From assembly GCA_026708085.1 (NCBI GenBank), contig JAPOVP010000193.1, positions 1 to 56,030 of the forward strand: a stretch of 56,030 nt of DNA, read 5' to 3'. Under the pieces are notes generated by a model that ran no database searches, was not told where the DNA came from, and saw nothing but the letters and a program-made list of their open reading frames with translations. This DNA is from Caldilineaceae bacterium. GTDB taxonomy: Bacteria; Chloroflexota; Anaerolineae; Caldilineales; Caldilineaceae. The position numbers and the translations under genes were made by a program. This document shows, in pieces, positions 8,321 to 15,668 of this stretch. The stretch's first letter is position 1. Every line of letters begins with the position of its first letter.

Positions 8321-8764
8321 GTGTTGGAAAACCTAACAACTATGCACAACTCTCCTGGGCGGCAGGACGGTGCGGTCGTAAGACGCTCTTCGCTGTTCTG
8401 TAGCGCCGCAGCATTTCTGAGAGACGCAAGAGTAGGAGGATTTTCCGCAGGGATCCTGGTCCTCTCTGCTGCCCTGATAGTTGCCTTGACCGCTTACAGA
8501 TTCATCGACTCCTACATTCCCCTATACATTCTTGTGGCAGCGACAATGTCTGGGCAAATCGCTCACATCCTGGCGTGTAAGCGTGAGAGCGTTTATGGAG
8601 ATCTCCTTGAGTTTTGCGTTCACTACGCGGTACTGGGGCTAAGCTTGTGGCTTGCTGTTTCTGATCTGGTTTTTCCTTCAATCCTGGGAGTTCTGGTCGT
8701 CTTCATCGGATCATTCGTCGGAGCCAAGGCTTCAGCGCTTCTCCGCAAGAAGCTCCGCCTGTAG
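8321..8764 (+). CDS. multi-pass membrane protein of unknown function
   Basis: 147 residues from GTG 8321, with GGGAGGTGG eight bases upstream. After a polar N-terminus of about 40 residues there are four hydrophobic segments: AGILVLSAALIVALTAY, IPLYILVAATMSGQIAHIL, FCVHYAVLGLSLWLAVSDLVF and ILGVLVVFIGSFVGA, followed by a basic end (LLRKKLRL). It is a four-helix integral membrane protein. No family motif is seen. Same strand and tight arrangement with the neighbouring small genes suggest one transcription unit. Confidence 0.7.
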   Translation: MLENLTTMHNSPGRQDGAVVRRSSLFCSAAAFLRDARVGGFSAGILVLSAALIVALTAYRFIDSYIPLYILVAATMSGQIAHILACKRESVYGDLLEFCVHYAVLGLSLWLAVSDLVFPSILGVLVVFIGSFVGAKASALLRKKLRL

Positions 8765-8781
8765 TGGCAGTATTTCTATGG

Positions 8782-9071
8782 TTGGCCCCAATCGTTAGAC
8801 CACGAAGCGGGAAAAATAGGGTGCATTCAGACGGATGCGGCCGGTTGCGATCGGCAACGGGCGTTCTTCCGCTCTCAGAGCACGTAGCGCCCTTGTGCCG
8901 GCGTTCGAAAGTTGAGTCACTGGCTGATCGGCTTGTTGCTTTCCGGCGCAATTCAAGGCTCGCAGTCTGGCGTGTGTCGTGGCCGTTTCTGGGCCACCGG
9001 ACTGTCCCTCCGCAGGCTGGGTGAATTTCTCTGTTTTGCACCTTAGCTCGTGCCCCAGTTTTTGGGGCCAA
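8782..9071. mobile_element. MITE-like element with inverted ends, about 290 bases
   Basis: The left end TTGGCCCCAA (8782-8791) is the exact inverse of the right end TTGGGGCCAA (9062-9071). Further inside both ends share CACGA and GGTGCA in the same order (left 8801 and 8820; right, reversed, near 9051 and 9042). There is no coding capacity for a transposase. Related ends occur at 5184-5243, 5340-5402 and 6692-6733, so this is a small local repeat family. It fills most of the gap 8765-9103. Confidence 0.6.
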
Positions 9072-9103
9072 GCTCAGTGTGACCCCCCAGACGTTCCACA
9101 GCT

Positions 9104-9382
9104 ATGAAACTAACACTCAAGAGAATCCTCGTCATCATCACCATAATCATTGTGCTGGCTTCCGTTTACTTTGCCGTAGAAACTGTGGTCGCAGAAGATC
9201 AGAACGGTCGTCATATCGTCGATAAGTCAAGATGCCACGAAGAACTATACTACCAATACAACGAAACGGAATGCGATGGGTTTGTCTACTGGTACATCCT
9301 CTGTTTGCCGTTCCTAATCGCAATCTCTATCATCTGGGCGTTTGTGTGGCTGGCTCCCAAGCAGAGAGTGAGTAGCCTCTAA
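9104..9382 (+). CDS. small two-helix membrane protein
   Basis: 92 residues. An N-terminal hydrophobic helix (ILVIITIIIVLASVYFAV) is followed by a hydrophilic loop of about 40 residues with two cysteines (SRCHEELYYQYNETECDG) that could form an external disulfide. A second helix (WYILCLPFLIAISIIWAFVW) ends in a short basic tail. No good ribosome site is evident. It is followed after 12 bases by the next membrane-protein gene. Function unknown. Confidence 0.6.
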   Translation: MKLTLKRILVIITIIIVLASVYFAVETVVAEDQNGRHIVDKSRCHEELYYQYNETECDGFVYWYILCLPFLIAISIIWAFVWLAPKQRVSSL

Positions 9383-9394
9383 GGACAAAACGAT

Positions 9395-9847
9395 ATGACA
9401 TTGGCCCATCCACAACTCTCACCAAGCCCCTTTGCCCCGATTGGCCGAGCCATTCGTGTCGCTGTACTGGCGATCCTTTTGCGAGCAGGAATCGTTGGGT
9501 TGCATCATCTGGAGCAAATCGACTATAGACAGTTCGGCATCCTGAATTTTTTTGCTCTTCCCGTGCTGGAGGTCATTGTCCTGGTCTTGGTCATAGCGCT
9601 ATCTTTGGGGACTCTGAGAAGAGAGACGCGATTCACCAACGCCGCAATAACTGTTTTGATGGCGATGGTCATCAATGCGGCTTTGCGCATTGTGGATTTG
9701 ATCCGAACAGATGAGATTTGCAACAGCCAAGACTTCTACAAGTTCGAAGGCTTCTGTGAACTAATTGTCATGCAGTCGTTTTGCAACATCCCGTTCGCCA
9801 TTGTCGGCATCCTCGTTCTCTTGGTTTTGTGGGCCGATAATCACTAG
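9395..9847 (+). CDS. multi-pass membrane protein of unknown function
   Basis: 150 residues with four hydrophobic segments: AIRVAVLAILLRAGIVGL, FGILNFFALPVLEVIVLVLVIAL, AAITVLMAMVINAALRIVDL and the C-terminal FCNIPFAIVGILVLLVLW. A cysteine-containing loop (DEICNSQDFYKFEGFCELI) lies between the last two. It starts 12 bases after the preceding gene's stop and probably belongs to the same unit. No family recognised. Its end is ten bases from the IS982-type transposase frame, pointing toward it. Confidence 0.65.
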   Translation: MTLAHPQLSPSPFAPIGRAIRVAVLAILLRAGIVGLHHLEQIDYRQFGILNFFALPVLEVIVLVLVIALSLGTLRRETRFTNAAITVLMAMVINAALRIVDLIRTDEICNSQDFYKFEGFCELIVMQSFCNIPFAIVGILVLLVLWADNH

Positions 9848-9856
9848 GGCCTTATG

Positions 9857-10762
9857 CTAGTTGGGAAAGGCCAGTTTCTTGATTTGTAGATAGTCGTGTA
9901 CGCCCAAGAGACGGTTGATGTAGATGCATAGGGTGTGTGCGGTCAACTTAGTGTAGGGTCGGGCACATAAGCCCCAGAATGTGTGGGCACGGTTGGTTTC
10001 GATCGAGAACTGTGCATTCAGTTGGCTGGTGACCGTTTCGATGATTTGGCGGACCGATTTGTAGAGGCGGCGGACGGAAGCAGAGATCTGTTTTCTCTGG
10101 TTTTTGCGCGGTTTGGTGAGGAGACGGATACGATTGTGTTGCCAGAGCTCCTCTGCGACGGGTGCACCGACGTAGGCCTTGTCGCCGATGACGATGCGGT
10201 TGCCGTGTTCTTGCAGGAGTTCGCGACCGACAGCCAGGTCGCCGACGCTGGCAGGAGCTAGTTCGAAATCGAGGACGAGGCCACCGAGCGTGATCAGCAT
10301 ATGAAGCTTGTAACCGAAAACTATCATCTTCTTAGAGGAGACCAAACCACAATTGGCCTCGTGCACGGGCCAATCGCCGCACGATTGCGGCTCCAGATGG
10401 AACTGAGCGACAGGAATGGGCAGACTATCGACGACACACTGCTCGTCCCAGAAGAGCGCCATCCGGGCCAGCATCATGCGCCGCATCTCATTGATAATCC
10501 GCATCAAGTTGCGCCGTCGCCGATTGAAGCGGCTCTGCTCCGGCAAGATGGGAAGCTTATGCCGATGTGCCTGCATATGACTGAGCAACTCTGTTTCCAC
10601 ATCCCAACCCAGGCACTCGCCGATGAGACAGATGGCGATCAGCTCACGATCACGACACGCCGGTTTGGGCCCCGGTCGTCTCAGCTGGCCTTCCAGTTCC
10701 CGCCACATGTCGTCAACGACCACATAGACCCATAGACAGAAATCGTCAAAGTGCGCTATCAT
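9857..10762 (-). mobile_element. IS982-family transposase
   Basis: 301 residues, full family length and uninterrupted. The N-terminus (HFDDFCLWVYVVVDDMW) is typical of IS982 transposases. The DDE catalytic residues are visible as D112 in CVVDSLPIPV, D194 in VIGDKAYVG and E242 in RQIIETVTSQL. The frame is intact, so the enzyme may be active. Terminal inverted repeats could not be fixed with certainty; a poor match exists between about 9848-9872 and about 10800-10825. It separates the small-membrane-protein cluster from the defence island. Confidence 0.88.
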
Positions 10763-11099
10763 GCAGTTGGTCCTCTTGGCGAGATACTTTGTTTGTGGCG
10801 AACTTCAAAGTTATCTCACCAGGGGACTTTGTGCCGATGACAGCGTGCGTGCATGACTCCCGCAGTTCGAATCACGAGTCACGAATTACGGCCGTTGGAC
10901 GGTCGGGCCGTTCCGGCCCTCCCTTGTGCGGGGGGAGTCCCCCCGCAACGCCCCCCTGACACCACGCCAGCCAGCCGGTTGAGGAGTCTAATGTAGCCCA
11001 ACGCAACCAGCGCCTCAGCGTGCCGCCCCCAAATCAGAGATCGCCGCGGCCGCGGTAGGGGCAGGCACAAGGCCTGCCCTCTGCCTCTCCCAAAGCCGG

Positions 11100-11249
11100 C
11101 AGCAAGATTTAGCCACCGCTTTGGATGTCTATCTAAGCAAACGCGCCTGGATAGAGGATCTCCAAGAAGGAGATGTCACTTCCGGGCATGCTCCTCCAGC
11201 TTGGCGTGAATGGGTCGAGTCAGGGCAGTATCGACCTCTTGACTTCTGA
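11100..11249 (+). pseudogene. C-terminal remnant of an unknown protein
   Basis: Within the 870-base gap between the IS982 gene and the defence island, one frame reads LDVYLSKRAWIEDLQEGDV and then PPAWREWVESGQYRPLDF to a TGA at 11247-11249. This is protein-like, but no start codon with a ribosome site precedes it. It looks like a gene tail left after rearrangement. A minus-strand frame at 11276-11479 is possible but unsupported. The rest of the gap shows nothing. Confidence 0.3.
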
Positions 11250-11635
11250 GCCCAACAGATCAACACATGACAGAACTACCCGGGCTGTACTGCTGCCGTC
11301 TTCAAGCGGCCGATGACAAGGCTGGGGTCCAGGTCGATTTCGGAGTCGGTTGTGAAGCGTCTGATGCTGAACCGGCTCGACGCGTCGAGCCGGGGTAGGA
11401 GAGTCGTTCCGTCACCTTTTCGCGCTATGGAAACTGTTCCTGTGTACTCTATAGCCCTTCGTCCAGTATTCTGAGCCAAGCCTGATGCTTGTCATATAGG
11501 ATCCACTTTAGATTCAAGGCTTGTGGCAGCTATGAATTGGCGTGCACTTAAGTGGTCAGTATACTTTAGTCAGATTGCTGACAATCACTTGATATTCTAA
11601 GTGCTTGTGTACCATCGAACTATTGAGTACGTTGG

Positions 11636-12124
11636 ATGCTTATGTCTGAGGAATCCATTGACATTCTCAAAGAAGAATTTAGAGAGGCATCAATTCACAG
11701 TCATGATTTCATCCTTTGGCCGACAAAATGGGAAACTTACTCGAAATCACACGAATGGCATTTGATCAAGCTTGTTGATTCGGAAAGAGATAACATTCCA
11801 GCCAGTCCGGGCATTTACACTTTGATTGTGAAGCCAAATGTCGCAGATCATCCGGCTAACTCATATCTGATGTATGTCGGGCAATCTACCTCTTTGCGAA
11901 GACGATTTGGAGAATACCTTAATAAAGAGCGAAAGCCATCTGGGCGTCCAAAGATTTTCATGTTCCTTAAAATGTACCCGAACAACGTGTGGTTTTGCTT
12001 TACGCAAGTCCAACCTTCCTCTCTGAATATAGTTGAATCTGGATTGAGGGATGCTCTTTTCCCTCCTCTAAACGAACAATTCTCGGGGAAACTTAGCCAA
12101 GTTATGAAGGTACTTAGGCGATGA
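11636..12124 (+). CDS. GIY-YIG domain nuclease
   Basis: 162 residues. The first GIY-YIG motif is at residues 59-61 (PGIYTLI) and the second at 80-82 (YLMYVGQS), followed by the basic helix LRRRFGEYL holding the expected catalytic Arg. The Glu of VESGLRDAL (134) and Asn of PPLNEQF (146) match the later family positions. The family cuts DNA with one catalytic Tyr/Arg/Glu set. Its last four bases overlap the start of the DGQHR gene (ATGA), so the two are translationally coupled. This suggests an effector or processing nuclease tied to the DndB-like protein. Alternative start ATG 11642. Confidence 0.8.
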   Translation: MLMSEESIDILKEEFREASIHSHDFILWPTKWETYSKSHEWHLIKLVDSERDNIPASPGIYTLIVKPNVADHPANSYLMYVGQSTSLRRRFGEYLNKERKPSGRPKIFMFLKMYPNNVWFCFTQVQPSSLNIVESGLRDALFPPLNEQFSGKLSQVMKVLRR

Positions 12125-13419
12125 GAAAAGACAACTCAGACGATCTCTTCCTGCCAGCTCTACGTGGTCGGATGGGTCAATGGTGGTACTTTAGTTCAGT
12201 GATGAAGATGGCCGACATCGTTGAGCGAGTAAAAACCGTAAGAGAGATTCATAAGGCTGAGTCACTGCAGGAATTACTGCAGCGACAGTTGACTGATCGT
12301 GCGACCGCAATCGCCGAATATCTCATTACCCAAGATCAGAGGTTCTTCAATTCGCTAGTAATAGGCACGTACGGTGGGGAGCCAGGATGGTATGAAGTTT
12401 CCGTGCAGAAGGCTCCATCTACGCTCCAACAAGACATTCCCTTCCAATTGGCAGGCATACTTGGTTTTCTTGTCTTGGATGGCACAGAGAGGCTTTTCGC
12501 GATCGATGGACAGCACCGCGTTGCTGGAATCAGAAAGGCTTTGGAGAGCAACGAAGAGCTGGGAGAAGAAGAGGTTCCTGTTATCTTTGTGGCCGGAGTG
12601 TCGCAAGGCCGCAGGGAAGATGATCCCGAAGGATACGAACGGACTCGTCGTCTCTTTTCGACACTGAACCGTTATGCAAAACCAGTGAACAAGAACTTCA
12701 TTATTGCCTTAGACGAAGATGACGCAGTCGCCTATATCACCAGATGCCTTGTAGAAGATCATCCTCTATTTGTAGGAAAGATTTCGCTAGCTCAGGGAAA
12801 AAATATTCATCCATCAGACCAGAAAAACTTTACCAGCATAGCGGCATTGTACGATTGTCTGGACAGATTCCTGCAGGAAGAGACAAAACGCTCTTGGAAC
12901 CGATTCAAGAGATTTCGCCCTTCCGACAAGAAATTGGAGGTGCTTCTTAGCAAGGCAATCAGTCTTTGGGATAACTATTGCGAGTTTTTCCCTGAATTGT
13001 TGGAACTTAGGGAAAGCTTGCCGACCGACAAGGCCGCTGCAATGCACAGGCATGCGAGTGGGGGGCATCTGCTGTTTAGGCCTATAGGCCTTTTGTCCTC
13101 AGTCTGCGTTGTACGCGACCTTATGGACTCTATGAATATTTCGGTTGGGGATGCTGTGAGCCGAGTTTCAATGGTCCCTATGCAGCTCGATCATGGGATG
13201 TGGCGTGGCATCTTGTGGAATGCTACGCTTAGACGAATGATAACAGCGCCCGAGCACCAGAAAATGGCTACAAAGCTCATGTTCTATGCGGCTGGCGGGG
13301 ATCTGGCTCACCTCAAAACGGACGAAAATGTCCTAAAGTCACAGTTGGCTGGTTTACTGGACGCGGAAGAAAAAGAGATTCGTCTCGACCGTTATATGGA
13401 CGCCGATAATTCTATTTGA
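12121..13419 (+). CDS. dndB: DndB-like DGQHR-domain protein
   Basis: 432 residues with the signature DGQHR at 129-133 (FAIDGQHRVAGI), then RRLFSTLNRYAKPVNK around residue 180, both hallmarks of the DGQHR/DndB family. In known Dnd systems DndB represses the dnd genes and tunes phosphorothioate frequency. Length is close to that family's usual 350-450. It overlaps the GIY-YIG gene by four bases and meets the cysteine desulfurase gene end-to-end on the opposite strand with no base between. The remaining sequence (KNFIIALDEDDAVAYITRCLVED) also fits the family. Assignment to DndB itself rather than another DGQHR clade rests on context. Confidence 0.8.
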   Translation: MRKDNSDDLFLPALRGRMGQWWYFSSVMKMADIVERVKTVREIHKAESLQELLQRQLTDRATAIAEYLITQDQRFFNSLVIGTYGGEPGWYEVSVQKAPSTLQQDIPFQLAGILGFLVLDGTERLFAIDGQHRVAGIRKALESNEELGEEEVPVIFVAGVSQGRREDDPEGYERTRRLFSTLNRYAKPVNKNFIIALDEDDAVAYITRCLVEDHPLFVGKISLAQGKNIHPSDQKNFTSIAALYDCLDRFLQEETKRSWNRFKRFRPSDKKLEVLLSKAISLWDNYCEFFPELLELRESLPTDKAAAMHRHASGGHLLFRPIGLLSSVCVVRDLMDSMNISVGDAVSRVSMVPMQLDHGMWRGILWNATLRRMITAPEHQKMATKLMFYAAGGDLAHLKTDENVLKSQLAGLLDAEEKEIRLDRYMDADNSI

Positions 13420-14595
13420 CTACTCTTGGTCTCTCGTTACCAAGGAATCAACAGCTCCTAACATTAGGCGTGCAACTCTGTTCAACTCCTCATCAGTAGT
13501 GAACCGACCAAAGCTAAATCGGATTGACGCGTCGGCCTGTTCGGGTGAAAGCCCAGTGGCGCGCAAGACATGCGACGGTTCCGGTATGCCGGAGGTGCAT
13601 GCGGAACCCGTAGACGCGGCGACGTGGGGCTGTAACGCCCCCAAAATCTCCTGCGCGACGAAACCATCAATTCGCAGGTTGGCATTTCCGGGATGGCGAC
13701 GGTCGCAAATCGGCCCATTGACGGTTACCGAATTGCCGCTCCCCTGCAAGCGCTCTACGAATGCATCCCGCTGACCTGCAACCCGAATACGTTCTTCCGC
13801 CCCCTCGCCCGTCTGCAGAATCTCCGCCGCCGCCGCCATCCCAACACACAGGGGAACAGGAACGGTGCCGGAGCGCAGATCGTTCTGTTGCCCTCCGCCA
13901 TAAATGATCGGCTCAACGCTACCGTGCAGATGCCGCCGGATGTACAGCGCCCCGATGCCCTGTGGTCCGTATATCTTATGCCCGGACAGGCTTATCAGGT
14001 CTGCATGGACCGCGAGTCCGCTCGTATCCATAGCGCACGCAGCCTGTGCCGCGTCGCAGTGAAAGACGGCTCCGCTATCGGCGATGATTTCGGCGACGCG
14101 GGCAATGTCTTGGATCGTCCCGATCTCATTGTTGACCGCCATGATCGATACAGCCAATGTTGTCTCGTCGAGCATTTTGGCCAGTGCGTCAAGGTCGATG
14201 AATCCTTCACGGTCCACGGGGATCTCCTCCACCGTGAAGTCCTCCCGAACCTCCAGCGCGTGCGCTGCCGCCAACACACATTTGTGCTCCGTAGCGCCGA
14301 CCAAGATTCGCCTCTTGTCAGCCGGCGCTCGCCGCGCAAGCCCGAACAACGCCAGATTGTTGGCTTCGGTAGCCCCAGAGGTGAAAATGATTTCATCCCG
14401 GTCCGCGCCGATCAGCCCGGCGATGGCTGCCTTGGACTGTTCGACCGCTTTGGCGGCCTGCCAGCCCACAACATGATCGCTCGAATGGGGGTTGCCAAAT
14501 GATGCCCGCCAGTGGGGAGCCATCTTTTCAATCACCCGTGGATCGACCGGCGTGGTTGATTGGTAATCGGCGTAAATGGTTTCGGTGTCGTACAT
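13420..14595 (-). CDS. dndA: cysteine desulfurase, DndA/IscS-like
   Basis: A PLP enzyme that takes sulfur from cysteine as a protein persulfide. The ATG at 14595 (MYDTETIYADYQSTTP) is preferred since family members begin near YADYxxTTP; this gives 391 residues. Visible sites: TSGATEANN (73-80), H104 in ATEHK, D181 in HCDAAQ, the PLP Lys K207 in LSGHKIYGP, and the sulfur-carrying Cys C333 in TGSACTSG. Dnd systems use such an enzyme to load DndC. It is transcribed opposite to the rest, convergent with dndB and divergent from the DUF4007 gene. A housekeeping IscS role is less likely because no iscU-like gene is nearby. Confidence 0.88.
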   Translation of the reverse strand: MYDTETIYADYQSTTPVDPRVIEKMAPHWRASFGNPHSSDHVVGWQAAKAVEQSKAAIAGLIGADRDEIIFTSGATEANNLALFGLARRAPADKRRILVGATEHKCVLAAAHALEVREDFTVEEIPVDREGFIDLDALAKMLDETTLAVSIMAVNNEIGTIQDIARVAEIIADSGAVFHCDAAQAACAMDTSGLAVHADLISLSGHKIYGPQGIGALYIRRHLHGSVEPIIYGGGQQNDLRSGTVPVPLCVGMAAAAEILQTGEGAEERIRVAGQRDAFVERLQGSGNSVTVNGPICDRRHPGNANLRIDGFVAQEILGALQPHVAASTGSACTSGIPEPSHVLRATGLSPEQADASIRFSFGRFTTDEELNRVARLMLGAVDSLVTRDQE

Positions 14596-14696
14596 TATCA
14601 AATGGGCGGAATCCGCATAGAGTGGTAAACTTGGCCATACAATACAACAGATGAGTGACATCGTCTATACATTTGAACCTGGCAAACTGAAATACG
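14596..14696. promoter_or_regulatory. divergent promoter region between dndA and the DUF4007 gene
   Basis: A 101-base gap between two genes transcribed away from each other, so both promoters must lie here or inside the genes. It is AT-richer than its surroundings. TATACA near 14666 could be a -10 box for the plus-strand operon, but no clear -35 box was found. A DndB-type regulator could act here; this is inference. Confidence 0.35.
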
Positions 14697-15668
14697 ATGC
14701 TGCGAGGTCCTCTCTACCACGACGACTATACTCCGCAGTTGTCGGGACATGAGACCTTTCCCCTGCGCTATGGATGGCTGAAAAAAGCTTTCGACGCGGT
14801 GCAGGACTCCAAAGACACAGAAGACAACAGAGAAGTTTTCTCCGGCCCTGATGCCATCGCCCGTTTTGGCGTGGGCAAGAACATGGTGGTCTCGATGCGC
14901 CATTGGGCAAATGCCACAGGAATCATCGAAGAGTCACCTGGCCAAAAGGGAATCTCCACTACTGCGCTGGGTCAACTCATTTTTGGCGAACAGGGCCTGG
15001 ACCCCTTCATGGAAGCCCCGGCAACTTCCTGGCTGATTCAATGGCATCTGTGCGGCAAGGCGACGAAGACGACCTGGTTCTGGGCATTCCACCACCACCC
15101 CTCCATCTCATTTGAGCGCGAGACGCTGATATCGGGCATCAAGCAGCTCGCAGAGGATCGCGAATGGCCCCGAGCATCTCTTCATACGATTCGTAGGGAT
15201 GTTGCCTGTTTCATTCGTACCTATGTCACGCAGTCGCCGCCCAGGAACACCAGTTTCGAAGATAGCCTCGACTCACCGCTGACCGAACTTGGCCTAATCA
15301 GACCGGGCGGGAAACGTGACGAATTCCGGTTCGTGCGCGGATCGAAACCGTCTCTCGGACCTGGTGTATTCTGTTACGCCGTGACAGACTTCTGGAATCG
15401 CTCTTTCAGCAACGCTAATACACTCTCTTTTGAGGCGCTGAACCATGAACCCGGCAGCCCCGCACGCGTCTTTATGCTTGAAGAGAACGACATGGTTGAC
15501 ATGCTGGCCGCCCTAGAGGAAACGAGCGACGGCATCTACAGGTGGTCGGAAACTGCAGGTCTAAAGCAACTGATTCGTAGCCGGCCAATCAGCACTGAGG
15601 AGGCATTAGTCTTCGTGGAACGACACTATTCGGCCGACCGCCACAAGGAACCGGTCCATGTTGGCTGA
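14697..15668 (+). CDS. DUF4007 family protein
   Basis: 323 residues. The N-terminus LSGHETFPLRYGWLKKAFD is the DUF4007 signature as I recall it, followed by a winged-helix-like region (GPDAIARFGVGKNMVVSMRHW, then TALGQLIFG). The middle has TSWLIQWHLCGKATKTTWFWAF, also typical of the family. DUF4007 proteins are seen next to sulfur-modification genes and large ATPases; the biochemical role is not known to me. It overlaps the start of the ATPase gene by 11 bases, so the two products probably work together. The winged-helix-like N-terminus suggests DNA contact. Confidence 0.8.
   Translation: MLRGPLYHDDYTPQLSGHETFPLRYGWLKKAFDAVQDSKDTEDNREVFSGPDAIARFGVGKNMVVSMRHWANATGIIEESPGQKGISTTALGQLIFGEQGLDPFMEAPATSWLIQWHLCGKATKTTWFWAFHHHPSISFERETLISGIKQLAEDREWPRASLHTIRRDVACFIRTYVTQSPPRNTSFEDSLDSPLTELGLIRPGGKRDEFRFVRGSKPSLGPGVFCYAVTDFWNRSFSNANTLSFEALNHEPGSPARVFMLEENDMVDMLAALEETSDGIYRWSETAGLKQLIRSRPISTEEALVFVERHYSADRHKEPVHVG

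Noticed and set aside
5149..9850. Integron gene-cassette array (small genes separated by repeats)
   Set aside because: Genes lie on both strands, there is no integrase gene, and the repeats lack the paired RYYYAAC/GTTRRRY cores of attC sites.
11276..11479. 67-residue minus-strand frame before the defence island
   Set aside because: No ribosome site or recognisable pattern; cannot be told from chance.
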